In this document: positions 10,487 through 20,700 of the stretch, piece by piece
Numbering within the stretch: position 1 is the stretch's first letter
How the letters are laid out: the number at the start of each line of letters is the position of its first letter
Assembly: GCA_000310025.1 (NCBI GenBank)
Contig: FN648519.1
Coordinates: forward strand, 4,456-33,993
Source of the DNA: Ectocarpus siliculosus
Lineage: Eukaryota > Sar > Phaeophyceae > Ectocarpales > Ectocarpaceae
Direction of reading: 5' to 3'
Length of the DNA stretch: 29,538 nucleotides
The notes under the pieces: model-generated
Told to the model about the DNA's origin: nothing
The model's database searches: none
What the model saw: the letters and a program-made list of their open reading frames with translations, nothing else
Program-made: the position numbers and the translations under genes

Positions 10487-10643
10487 CTGAAATTGAACAT
10501 GGTAGATCGTTCGATGTGTTGATGATACGAGAAGGTGAACCCGGCAACGAGTCCTGGACGAACACCTTCGGCAAGACGTTTCGCGCCCGAAACGCCCGAA
10601 AATCAACCGATGAAATCACGAATACGAAACCCTTACCCTCGGT
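10487..10643 (-). CDS. Possible internal exon, unknown family
   Basis: On the minus strand ctccag precedes an open 157-base segment that ends at tcag|gttttaac. It encodes TEGKGFVFVISSVDFRAF and continues with VFVQDSLPGSPSRIINTS. The phase left at its end does not match the next candidate segment at 10399, so either one boundary is wrong or the gene is damaged. A plus-strand frame over the same bases is also open. Confidence 0.25.
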
Positions 10644-10949
10644 CTGGAGTATTGATCAAGGAACAAGCGTGACACATTGCGTAAGTTAGAGAGTGAACGA
10701 CAAGGAGCACTCTCGCGGGGCATTTCGTAATCTTGCAGTCATCTGGACACCAATGTCAAACAAACAAATTCCACGGATGCATGCACTATTGTAGCGTAAT
10801 ACCAGAACTCTGTCCGGTGTGTCCGAACACGTGTGCGTCACTGGAGAAATACACTTACCAACCTTTGACATGACTTAGGGTCCACCTGATTAAGTCAACG
10901 CAGGTTTTTCTCAACAATGGCCAATAGCTCTGCCGAACCCTGCACTTAC

Positions 10950-11353
10950 TTATCTTCATCTTCTGCCTCGGAATCAGGTCCGTCACTTTCGTTCGTCCCC
11001 GTGCTTTCAGAAGATGCATCCTCATCTCTCCCTGGCGAGCCCGACTCCGCATCGCTTCCTGACGAGGCCGAACCGCGGTCGCTGCCGCGTTTGGCGTCAT
11101 CCGCGTCAGGGTTCTCCAGAGAGTTAAGCACTGCAGTAAGTGCGCTCACGTCGTTTATACCAGCAATCTTTGGGATCGTGTCCCTCAAGATAGTGGTCCG
11201 CGCAGGTTCCTCCGGCGCAGCAAACGACTCGTTTGTGGTAGGGAGCCAGACACCGTCTGTCAACAACTGGTTGACTGTCCACAACCCAAGGGTTCCCCGG
11301 GTAACGTGGGCGCTGTCTTGCGTGCCTTCGTCGTCGTCCTTCAACGACAAAAT
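10950..11353 (-). CDS. Exon with long acidic C-terminal region, unknown family
   Basis: The minus-strand frame starts after acceptor cttctacacag with ILSLKDDDEGTQDSAHV. It continues through TRGTLGLWTVNQLLTDGVWL and NDVSALTAVLNSLENPDADD, and ends in about 45 residues rich in D, E, S and G (DAESGSPGRDEDASSES and onward). A strong donor, gtaagtgcag, lies at 10949. The frame begins in phase 0, matching the exon 11879-11601 upstream. Reading on without splicing gives an immediate TAA, which supports the donor. A possible 27-base micro-exon follows, coding WTLSHVKG and itself ending at gtaagtg (about 10857). The acidic tail suggests a nuclear or chromatin-type protein by composition only. Confidence 0.5.
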
Positions 11354-11543
11354 CTGTGTAGAAGACGATCAGAGAAACCCCACGGCGTTTGGCAATGAGG
11401 ATTAGTTTCTGACGCAGTATGTTTGATTGGGTCCATGCTCTCTTTATAGGTTTACCGGAAGGGTCAATCATGTACACATGCCGCGAACAAGGTACACGTG
11501 GGCCGCACGTGTACAGGAATAATATGTATGGGGCAATAAAGTA

Positions 11544-12542
11544 TTATATCGAGCACACTCGAGTATAACAATATTCCATCGCAGGACAATAGGGGCCAAC
11601 CTGAGTCAAGTTGGTCTTCGTTGTAGCCTCGGTTATCTGGGCCAACACTTGTTGCAGCAGGGTTGCGTACGGGCCGCAAATTGTCGAGAGACGGCCTGTT
11701 TGAGAGACTCTAACGGCCAGTGCTCCCTCCTTGATGTTAGGGTCGGCATTGCCTTGCGTTGTTTCCGCTTGGAATCGAAGAGCCAGAACAACGAACACTT
11801 TAACTCCGAAGTATCTGTCCCGTGTGCCCTTGGTGTGTTCTCCTTGTTCGAACGGCTTCCGGGCGTCCTTTGCGGGTTGCTGTACGAGAGAGCACAATTC
11901 GTCAGGGCAAATAGGTATTCGGCCAAAGTCCTGGATTGACCTAGTTTGCAAGCAACCCGTATCATGGGCGGCAATGGCACAGACGGTGACGACACGTACA
12001 TGTCGCATGGGGTATGTGGAAAGTGCCGACAAAAATATGTGCAATGTAGGTTTCAGCAATGTTTGGTTAGGGTCGCTAGCATGCAGGAAGCCGTCTAGAC
12101 GGGAACCAAGTCCGGTTAGTCGACAGACCCAAGGCCAAGTGCTATTTGGTATTGCTCGCTCTACCAGAGTGGGAGCGTGTAACTCACCGACGAAAGCCTG
12201 TCGGGACCGAAAAATTCCGGAGTGTTCGGAACGTGTGTCTTCGAATAGTAGTCGAGTAGCGGTTGAGATGCCGGGAAGAGGCCCGAGCAAGGTTGGTGGC
12301 GTCGGCCATTTGCTTGGCATGATGAGATTGGAGTACGCTCGCCGGAAAGTTTTGCTTGATCTTGGTAGACGTCCAGCCTTTCTTCCTGATTCAGACAAAG
12401 GGTGATTCGACGGAGCCGGTTCGTAAAGGCAGGGATGCGCAACATCGGGACACGTGTGACTTACACGCACAGCTGCAAGCCAACACCTACGACAATGTAA
12501 TGGGCCGGCGAATTTGTTGCCATTGCCACGGCAATATGGCAA
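11544..12542 (-). CDS. Long minus-strand open frame (332 codons) containing the exon above
   Basis: An uninterrupted frame runs from ATG at 12542 to a stop at 11544, longer than expected by chance in sequence of this composition. Its C-terminal third includes the exon 11879-11601. Upstream, the stretch coding MRHVRVVTVCAIAAHDTG looks protein-like. However, a donor, ttcgtcg|gtgagt, at ~12187 shows that the 5' part may be spliced, with another frame (DYYSKTHVPNTPEFFGPDRL) being the real one before it. Part of this ORF is probably intron. No hydrophobic signal, membrane segment or known motif is visible. A 224-codon plus-strand ORF (11731-12405) overlaps it and looks less natural. Confidence 0.4.
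   Translation of the reverse strand: MPYCRGNGNKFAGPLHCRRCWLAAVRVSHTCPDVAHPCLYEPAPSNHPLSESGRKAGRLPRSSKTFRRAYSNLIMPSKWPTPPTLLGPLPGISTATRLLFEDTRSEHSGIFRSRQAFVGELHAPTLVERAIPNSTWPWVCRLTGLGSRLDGFLHASDPNQTLLKPTLHIFLSALSTYPMRHVRVVTVCAIAAHDTGCLQTRSIQDFGRIPICPDELCSLVQQPAKDARKPFEQGEHTKGTRDRYFGVKVFVVLALRFQAETTQGNADPNIKEGALAVRVSQTGRLSTICGPYATLLQQVLAQITEATTKTNLTQVGPYCPAMEYCYTRVCSI
11601..11879 (-). CDS. Exon of the same minus-strand gene, unknown family
   Basis: A pyrimidine-rich acceptor, gctctctcgtacag, precedes 93 open codons. They read QPAKDARKPFEQGEHTKGT, RDRYFGVKVFVVLALRFQA, GALAVRVSQTGRLSTICGPY, then LLQQVLAQITEATTKTNLTQ, and stop at actcag|gttggc. The phase is 0 at both ends and matches the exon starting at 11353, with an intron of 247 bases between them. 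The donor gttggc is a GT but a weak one. The final helix-like stretch is amphipathic. I recognise no domain. Confidence 0.5.
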
Positions 12543-12944
12543 AATGCAGCAGAAGAGGTCGGTTGGTTAGCGTCAAGCTGTCGTGTTGACGTACGTCGTG
12601 ACAAGAAGACTGCGTTACTATTTAAGTAACCAGGTTTGAGGTCAAACGCGATTCCCATATTAGTTTCTTGTCGATGGAATCAAGTTCCGCACCAGTTTAC
12701 TTCGTTTCGAGGAAGCCGAACAAATGTTGCAGTTGAGCAACATATTTATGTATATTGTACAGACTAATCAGGGTCCTTGGAAGCGACGTCTACGTGCAGT
12801 CACACATATGTCGTTCGTATTCCCGCTGAAAGGATTTGTAATAGAGTGCCGACTGGTGTTACTCTAACGGGATATTTTTTTTGTTACCTATAATTATGAC
12901 CCAAGTTATCACCTTCACACATGAACGCCCTATTTCTGGAGCAA
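12543..12944. other. No feature recognised
   Basis: This AT-richer stretch separates two groups of minus-strand coding pieces. It contains short A/T runs, such as the T-run near 12870, and no open frame I would defend on either strand. Confidence 0.4.
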
Positions 12945-13748
12945 TTATTGTCCGATGTATCTGCCATGCCTGGTCGCATCAATGTAGAAGATGAGGTCTC
13001 CGTACGTTCCAGCGTTTGAGGCTCCATTCAGGTCATTTAGCAACTGTCCCATGGACATGCTCCTGTCGAGGTAGGCAGACCCGTCAGGGCCTAGATAGTG
13101 TAGACTGCTGGGTATGCCGGTGAACCACTCCGGTGGATTATCAGAGGAGAACGGTGATGAGTTCCAGTCCATTGTTGTGTCTTTACCATAAAGCAGCAGT
13201 TGGAAATCTGCTGCGCACATGAGCACAGCTCGGAGCCTGTGAGCGCCCCCTGTGAGCGTCGCCCGATACTGAGGACGAAAATCGTTGAAAGGGTTATTGC
13301 GAAACACGTGCACCATGTGTTAGGGAGTTGTCGTCATCAAGTAAGTGACTAATTAATTGAAATATTCCGTAGGACCAAGCTTTATTGCTGATCCCCAGCT
13401 TGACGATGCGTCCTTCACATTTTATCTGCGTTAGAACGGAGCCGTCCCGAGCAAATGCCTCACACACGCGCGAGAGCGTTGCGGACGAAGAGACGGTCCC
13501 GCTACAACCACCATCCATCATGACTTTCGCGAAAATAATGTCATTAAATCATGTACCGTTGGGTTGTATATGTAAACGATCCCATGAAAATGATAATGAT
13601 CAAATGTTCGCAGCTGAAATCCCGAAAGGACGTCTAGAGGGCGAAACACGAAGGCGACTCCTAACTCCTCCCCGTCCTCTGTGTCCCCGGGGCTCCGTGA
13701 TGTTGTTTGTGTTATCCCGCCGTTGACGCGTAATATCTTTTTCAACAA
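12945..13748 (-). pseudogene. Broken gene in three successive frames, unknown family
   Basis: Three abutting minus-strand frames read like consecutive parts of one protein of ~260 residues. From 13748: MLKKILRVNGGITQTTS, later FQLRTFDHYHFHGIVYIYNP. From 13521, overlapping by 4 bases: GCSGTVSSSATLSRVCEAFA, later IVKLGISNKAWSYGIFQLI. From 13316, overlapping by 23 bases: FNDFRPQYRATLTGGAHRLR, later MDWNSSPFSSDNPPEWFTGI and IFYIDATRHGRYIGQ, with a TAA at the end. No splice-sized gaps lie between the parts, so two frameshifts (decay or sequencing error) are the simplest reading. Three genuinely separate small genes would be the alternative. I do not recognise the family. The aromatic-rich strands suggest a globular, non-membrane protein. 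Confidence 0.5.
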
Positions 13749-13931
13749 TTCAGAAACAAAATATGTAACTTCCAGCAGGAGCGGGTAGAAAATGGGACGG
13801 AGATAAAACGGAGTGGGGCATGATTTCAGGTGGGGCAGGATTTTGTGCGTAGAGTTAGGGTCGTGACAGCAGCACGGTACTACTTATCGTCTAGCAACAC
13901 TTTTGATAACATGACGCGAGGAAACAGTACA

Positions 13932-14360
13932 TCAAGCAAGCTTCAATACACCCACCCTCGACGACACAATTAAACGACACAAGAGTACCTGCAATGGGCG
14001 CTCGCCGAACATGGGTACATGTAGTACCGCCACAATCAGCGGGCAATCGTTGTTGTAGCCGTGCGATACGAGTAATTTCCCGATGTCCAGGACCGTGTTT
14101 TCGATGATGGGGCGCATCGTCTCGCTTGTGACAAGCTCCTTCGCGACTGTAAGCAGGATCGGCCCACATCCAATCCTCGTCGAACTCAGCAACTCGGACA
14201 AAGCCAAAGAGTCAATATCCTTGGAGCCGATACTTTTTTGGAGCCATGACTATAGTTTTTTTCCGCCGTTTCTCCTGATGAAGGTGTCGCCGACAATGTG
14301 GCGGACGGTTGCGTCTGGGAACTTGGGATAGACAGCGGAAGAAGAAGTAGTTAGCGACAT
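13932..14360 (-). pseudogene. Small gene with one in-frame TAG, unknown family
   Basis: From ATG at 14360 the minus strand reads MSLTTSSSAVYPKFPDATVR, then HIVGDTFIRRNGGKKL, and then a TAG at 14252-14250. The same frame continues with IGSKDIDSLALSELLSSTR, LLTVAKELVTSETMRPIIEN and TVLDIGKLLVSHGYNNDC, up to FGERPLQ. There either the frame runs on to a stop at 13932 or a donor, caggtactc, at 13988 is used. Both halves look coding, so the TAG is a recent nonsense change, a base-call error or an unrecognised splice. The alternating helices around KLLVSHG vaguely recall a histone-like fold, but nothing diagnostic is present. Confidence 0.45.
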
Positions 14361-15176
14361 GGGGATGCCCGCTTGAGTCTGACGAGGCACCTACAGCTCG
14401 ACAAATCTTGAGACACGAATGCGGCAAAAACACATATGGACGAAACGATACGAATATCGCCGCATATATATGTTGCAACGACATTTCGTCTACTCTTCTC
14501 CTCTGGTTCGAAGCAACGGGACAGCCCACACCCTGATGGAGCAGAGCGGAGTGGAAACTGGTGCCGGCGCCACAACACTCATCCTGCGAACAGGACGGCG
14601 AGAGTATACCAGACTCAATCACAGAAGGACATGATTTAGTGGACTCGACACGACAAAGGTGAGCTCGACCTATCGGGGGACGTGTGTTGCCGCTGCCGGG
14701 AACAGATCGGAGGTAGGGTAGGTACACTGATCGGAGGTAGGGTCTGTCTAATGGATGTTTACGCCGATTATGTGTGTGCTTGTGGATGCCTTCGTAGTTG
14801 CGTGATGTACGATGTAATTAATCAATCGTGTAATCCCGATAACCGATGTTATGGTATTTGGACCCCTGGACAAAGATGCCAACATCTGGGCGAGATTTCA
14901 CAAAGAGAGACCCCGACCATTGGCCCAGATTTCCCGGTAGTCCGACATTACGTGTCTAGGGGCAGGCAGTGTGCGATGTAGTATCGTGCCCCCTTCATCA
15001 TTATTACTGCCTGGGCGTTTTGGATACCGGGCGACCGAGGCAAGTTGGAAGGATAAGGAAGGAATCGGACTGATACGGAGCAGCCGCAACCACCACACAA
15101 AGTGGTCAGAGTACAGCAGTAACAAACTCCGGGCTCGTCACATAACCTTTCGAATCTGCTCGCCAAATATCGCTCG
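14361..15176. other. No confident gene
   Basis: Open frames exist on both strands (for example 14351-14578 minus and 14971-15176 plus), but they overlap each other and none shows a motif or splice context. A short direct repeat, gatcggaggtagggt, occurs at 14706 and 14731. Confidence 0.4.
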
Positions 15177-15350
15177 CGTTTGGCCGCCGGGCAGTTTAAA
15201 CGAGGGGACGATGTGCTGTACTGCAGAAGAAGCGGCCGAGCATGCTCGCGTGATGATTGTGCATACCGATGACGCTGCGCCGTATTACACAATATCGATG
15301 GATTCGGGACGAGAGATTAACACAGACGACGACCACTTGCAGCATCGGAA
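15177..15350 (+). pseudogene. Fragment of an SH3/Tudor-like small beta-barrel domain
   Basis: Two frames together read like one small beta-barrel. From 15195 the sequence is FKRGDDVLYCRRSGR. After a frame change near 15240 it is ARVMIVHTDDAAPYYTISM followed by DSGREINTDDDHLQHR. The pattern G-D-x-V-x-Y, then A-x-V, V-H-x-D-D, P-Y-Y-T-I, G-x-E-x-x-T and H-L occurs in many algal and stramenopile proteins, often ones linked to mobile elements; this is general knowledge of such domains, not a search. The frame break marks it as a relic. An open frame continues to 15513 with no recognisable content. No catalytic residues are expected in this domain. Confidence 0.4.
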
Positions 15351-15969
15351 ACAGGCGAGTTGGTTAAAGTTGTGGATAGACTTTCGAACGTATCAGCACC
15401 TGAGTATGCTCGGTGTAGTGCACTTTATGCACAACCCACAGGTGCTTCTGTGTACAGTACCATATATGCAAATCGTATTTCGACGGGTAGATACGAATCA
15501 CAATACATAGAAACGGTTAATGCACGACGGTATCTGTCTTGACGTACATGACGACTGGACCTTCATCCTTCATTATGATTAGCGTTGATAGGTGCTCCAA
15601 TGCCACCGTTGTACATAAACCCGACGAAAAAATATTCCGGTTAGGCTTCCTCCTATGCATCTAATGAATTCTGTTGTATGAATATCAATTTCATAGCCCA
15701 GTATATAACCCTTGGGGGAGGTGAGGTTCACCAGTGATGCGGAGGCTCCCCTTGCACTTTCTTGGGAAACGCTAACAATCCAAAGGTGGTTCCCAATGGC
15801 CTACATAATGCCGAGATTGCATAATGCCCTACACCGTACTTGCTGTGAATGTCGTTCCCTACTGCTGCTTCACATTGTAGTTGCAAAGTAAAATCAAACC
15901 ACTCCATGGACATCCCCAAGATATGTCAGTGAATCTGTATACGAGGACATCCGAAACAGTATACTCCCA
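15351..15969. other. No confident gene; one small minus ORF at 15919-15728
   Basis: The minus frame 15919-15728 encodes 63 residues including MGMSMEWFDFTLQLQCEAAV and GNDIHSKYGVGHYAISALC, ending in TGA. It reads like protein but is short, has no recognised family and shows no splice context. A plus frame over 15360-15542 ends in GRYESQYIETVNARRYLS. Either could be another relic. Confidence 0.25.
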
Positions 15970-16143
15970 CCCACCTACCTTAGTTGCGCATCAATCGTAT
16001 CCAGACAATACGAATACGAATACGAAATCGTATTTTCTCAACCAACAACCACCCACATATGTTGCGCATCAGTCGTATCCAGCGAATACGAATACGAAAT
16101 CGTATTTTCCCATCCAACCACCACCCACATAAGTTGCGCATCA
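15970..16143. repeat. 72/78-bp tandem repeat with internal hairpin
   Basis: The landmark gttgcgcatca recurs at 15983, 16061 and 16133, giving periods of 78 and 72 bp. The six-base difference is one extra aatacg hexamer in the first unit. Each unit holds aatacgaaatcgtatt, two 7-base arms (aatacga and tcgtatt) around aa, able to form a hairpin. No function is evident. Confidence 0.8.
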
Positions 16144-17398
16144 GGGAAAAGGTAATGTCGCCGGTGGTCATTTATTTTGCAATCACGGATAGGCACGCAC
16201 ATGCACTTCGCCATCGCACTGCTGCAGCGTGTATCATTCTTTCCTAACCCCAAAGGTAGCGGTGGGCAGCGCCGGGTGTCTTATGATCGGCTGCTGACCA
16301 TTCCGCGCGGGAGGTTAAGGGCTACACTGCCTTCACGGTGGTAGACTTTAGTGTAGATAGAGGGTATAAACCAAAGGAGTCCCTATTAGTGTACGTTTCC
16401 CACCTCCGTAAAACACGAAGAGTATGTACGAACCAAGGCCCACTGTAGTCGTCCACGGAAAACAACATTTGACGAGTACGAACGCTGGACGCAGACATGC
16501 AGACCCGGCTGGTGCTTAGGAAATTGGATTACAATAGACCATTCCCCAAACGCTAAGGGTCCCGAATGATGCAAACACCCACTGACGTATGATACGAGTA
16601 CGACAGCAGGCCTGGACAATGCAACCTCCCAATGGGTTGCGATTCGAAAAGATTCAAGTAAAATTTGTAACGGGTTTTGGGGTCCAAAACAAGAATCGCT
16701 TTCTCTGACGCTCTGAATTCACTGCTAGTCTATCTTAGAAGACTCTGTTCTTAGCTAGAGATGGATTCGTTGGGTAAAATCATATATGTTAAGAAAAATA
16801 TATTAATGAAACATGTGTATTGTGTGTTGTCGAGACCGTGAATGATGTGTGTGTGTCTGCGGTTCCCCTTTTCAAATGCGTCCGCCAAACTCCGTTTAGG
16901 AAATAAACGCTTTGCTCTTTATTTGCAATGAAACAAAAGTGACACCAAATACCAACGGCGGAGACCTGCCAGAAAAACACCGCTGGCACACAATATCGGC
17001 CATTTCTGTCCCAAAGGTCGCCTCGGACGAACAGACACTTTCTACCAAAGTTGCACAGATGACCTTAGACAAAAAGACCCCCGATTATCAACGTTCCACA
17101 GACCACCTCGGGCAATCCATAGCCTTTCGTATGGCATTCAGACTACACGATGGATCTTGAGCGTGCGGACCCTCACCTGCAGTTTCCCATGCTTTCGGAA
17201 CAGACGGGCATCGTTCTGGTGTCTCAATGCTATGTACAGCAGTAGTCCCTAGCACGAACTTCAACTTTTGCAATGGGCATTGGTAAAGTACACCCAAGCG
17301 ATAGATGCATTGGTACATTTTCTTCTTTTCTTGTAACTGGACTATATTGTTTGTTGTAACAAAAATCCAAATTGATCGGTGCGTTGTTTTTTTCTCAG
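16144..17398. other. Intergenic; no gene recognised
   Basis: Frames on both strands are short or broken and I see no motif. The 3' end turns pyrimidine-rich and leads into an acceptor-like gttgtttttttctcag ending at 17398. That suggests the spliced 5' leader of the next gene begins upstream, somewhere in this stretch. I see no convincing TATA element. Confidence 0.45.
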
Positions 17399-17504
17399 CG
17401 TCGTGCAATCGCTCGCCCCACCCTCGACGACCCACCTCCACACAACATTCTCTCTCCTTTCCCTCAACCCTTCACCTCCGAATTCCTCACCTTTCCTTTT
17501 CGGT
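17399..17504 (+). promoter_or_regulatory. Probable 5' UTR segment, pyrimidine-rich
   Basis: It follows the pyrimidine tract and CAG at 17396-17398 and runs as a C/T-rich leader (tctctcctttccctcaaccc) to the ATG at 17505. An upstream in-frame ATG at 17379 would lie inside the tract. The start at 17505 is preferred because protein-like sequence begins there. Confidence 0.35.
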
Positions 17505-17765
17505 ATGTCTCATTCGATGGGCGGTGGCAGCAGCAGCTCGGGGCGTGCCCGCTTGCCGCTCGGGGACCTCGGCAACGCGGGCTCCAACGCTGTCCGCGGC
17601 CGCTCCAAGACCAGAGCAACCTCCCGGAAGTACACCGAGGATGCTCCCATCCGCAGCAAGCGCAGCGGGCGCAGCTCTTCGACAAGCCGCAGGCAGAGGC
17701 TACGGTCCACAGCGGCAAGCGCCGAGAACTCGGACCCCGTGGGGAGCGCCATCGCCCTCGCCGTG
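17505..17765 (+). CDS. Exon 1: basic Ser/Arg-rich N-terminus
   Basis: 87 codons in phase 0, starting MSHSMGGGSSSSGRARLPLG and ending NSDPVGSAIALAV before donor gtgcgtaatg. Middle residues such as RSKTRATSRKYTED and RSKRSGRSSSTSRRQR are strongly basic and likely disordered. Confidence 0.65.
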
Positions 17766-20700
17766 GTGCGTAATGTTTGTCGTTTGCTTCGCCGATGAAC
17801 GTATGTTGCTTTTAGTGAGTGTTGATTGCCGAGTGCTTCCCGAGCGTCGTGGGGTTACCCAGCCTCCTCCGTGTGCCATTGACCAACCGCATGAAAATGT
17901 TTGTGCTCTTTTGTGCCGAACAACCCTCACCATTGTTCGCGTTCATGCCAGCTGGATGGTTTCTCTTGGCCCCTCGAACCCCCCCCGACNNNNNNNNNNN
18001 NNNNNNNNNNNNNNNNNNNNNNNNNNNNNNNNNNNNNNNNNNNNNNNNNNNNNNNNNNNNNNNNNNNNNNNNNNNNNNNNNNNNNNNNNCCCCGCCCACC
18101 CAACCCCGACCCCCACCACCACAATCACCACAACCACCCACCCACCACGGCGACTTTTTTTTATATTTTTGTTTTTTGGATGCCGCCGAGGCTGCTGCAA
18201 GGTAGCTTCATAGCTCGATCGACGCTAACTTAACGCGCACGGCTACCAAACGCACTGCAAATAGTGTCGGTGGCGTTGATTTTCATTGCTTCATTGTGAA
18301 TATGTTGATGGTATAGGTAAACATTTTGAGCTGGTTTGGCAACGTAGTGAGGAAGGATTGGCCATCGGTGATCGCCCCTGTGTGAACAATGGTACGTCTT
18401 GCGGAGGACCTGTGATCAATGCTTTATATCAACTACTTCAGCAAGACAATATTCTGCCCCCGTACCCCACCTTGCCACCTAGCAAAAGATCTCCAATTTG
18501 TTGGTGCATTTTGACCCCCCCCCTTGTTCCCCCCGACCCCCACCCGATGTTTACCATCGGGGTTGGGTTTTCGTCGCTCGGCAGATATGTAAAAAAGCCA
18601 ATTCACTTCGTGAACTCGGCAACCAGGTTACCGTTTTTTTTACCTCTGTTTTTTTTTGGCGGTAACCATGAATGGTGGTCGAGTAGATTATGTTGTGCGG
18701 GGTCCAGAACCCTCACTCCCAGCAGGCGATAATCGCACCACGTTGTGTTAAATCGGTCAAGCACCCTCGAGGCAGCTACGCAGTGCTTACAATTGTCTCT
18801 GCAAGTGAAAGCCCCAGAAAAAGCACCAGAAACAAAAATGAGTCATACGCAGCAGTCATCCATGCGCAAGGAAGTAAGAAAAGATGCCGAACACCCTTAG
18901 CAGGATGCAGCGCACCCTTCATGCGACGCGCCGAGAACCTCGCCGCTTCGCGCTTGGTGATGTGAGAGCCTGGTCCGGTGAGAACCCGGCGTGCTCCGTC
19001 CCGGCTTTGTAGGGATGCAAGGTCAATGGCCTAACGACTACGGCATGCACGACAATGAGTACACCCCCACCCCACCCCCTCGCTCACGTCGTTGGATCTT
19101 TCCTTGTTGTACGGGTAGGGGTTGGATTTTCTTGCTAGTGTTTTAGCGTGCTCTCACTCACTCTCCATGGGAGCAACTCCCCCCTTTTCCCAAGTTGCCT
19201 TTTTTATTTTCAAAAACATCGCCTGACCGCGTAGAGCACCAAGACGCGGTCACTTTCGGCCAACATACCCACTGCCGCGAAGGGTTTCCTCAACAAGTCC
19301 AAGGACTGGCCTGAAGCTCTTAAGCTACAAGTAGGGTGCAGCCTGCTCAAGGCCCAAAACCTGCGGGTGCGTCTTTGGTGTGTCACTCTCTCGTGCGCTT
19401 GAGACATCAAGTCGAAGGTTGTCCCGTCTGGTTCCCGGTTGAATCGAGCAAGCTCGTTACGAACGGCCCTTCATCTCCCGAGTTTTGGAAGCAGCATGCC
19501 GCAGCAGTTTGACCCCCCGTTGCAAGTGGCGCTCCACACCCCATTGACCCCCCTCCCCCCTCCCCCCATATGCTACAGTTCTACGCTGGGCCGGCTGCGA
19601 CAAAGGAGGCCACCAAGGGAGGAAGTACCACCATAAGCGCCATTCTTCATCTGGTCTTCTACTACTCCCCGGTGTTCGCAGCCAACCCGGGCTGGCGCAC
19701 CTCGGCTTCTCTCGAGGAATATCCCATCCTCAATATGGCCTACAGGGTGTATCGGGCCCGCGGAGGCGTGTCAAGTGCACGCATGTTTGTCGGTGAGGCC
19801 ATTTCTTGTGCACATTGCGTATGCATAGGTATGATTGAAAGACTTGAAGCTGAGAAGGTTGGGATGCCTTGATAGCCCCAGTTGTGGAATGGAATGATCC
19901 GGCTTGTCATCCGCACGAGTGATGTATAGCCCACACGAGCATACGAGCACCCGCACGAGTGATGTATAGCCCACACGAGCATACGAGCAGATATACTCGA
20001 CAGTAAGCGTAACCCTAATGCGGATTCCCTTGATTCTCGTTTTTTTACCACAGGCAAGCTTGGCGAAAACCTGGCCGCCACGTGGTCGGAGTGCCACAAG
20101 CATGTCCAGATCACGGTGTGCAAGCTCACCCTCCAGGCGGTCCGGTGCGTCGAGGCCGACGTCAAGGAGGGCGATGCGCCCTCGAAGCTAACGGCACGCA
20201 ACCTGGCGAAGGCTTCTCGAAGGTCTCTCCGCAAATTGGTACGTACAGCTCTCGTCCAACGCTGGCCCTAAGCTTTCTAGACGGTACTCCACTGCTTGAC
20301 GACATTGCAACAAAAACGATGGTGACTAGGGACAGACCCTAACCCAGAGCCCCCCCCCCCCCCATATGTAACAAAATTAGACGTTGCCCGGGGCCTTCGT
20401 GATGGCACACATACAGGACTGTGTTTCGTTTGATGCTTGTGAGCGAGCCTGACTCGGATACAGCGGTGTGGCCGGTAAACGTCAGTCGAGTCAAGTCTAA
20501 CTTGTCTGTTTGCGTCTCTAGGGCGAGGGGATCTGTTTACATGGGTCGCGGTGGTGCCTAACTATTTGTCCGAGCCATGTTTGAGGCACTTAGATTTCAG
20601 CTCTTTGGACCGGTTTGCACAGAGGTCAGCAGCGTATCGGTCGTGTCGCTTCCTTTTCTGGCACTCGAGGCAACGTGTTCACTCCATCCCGCAAGAGTCG

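Noticed and set aside
11731-12405. 224-codon plus-strand ORF
   Set aside because: It is antisense to the minus-strand exon at 11879-11601, which has better protein-like sequence and phase-matched splice sites.
13932-14360. Histone-fold protein
   Set aside because: The helix spacing is only vaguely similar and none of the diagnostic histone residues are present.
17305-18233. ORFs spanning the 100-N gap
   Set aside because: Their openness comes from translating N as unknown residues; the real sequence on either side is a simple C-rich intron.
18286-18955. Extra exons of the seven-exon gene in intron 1
   Set aside because: Several stretches are open (18286-18732 and 18780-18955), but none has matching phases, and exon 1 joins 19235 in phase without them.
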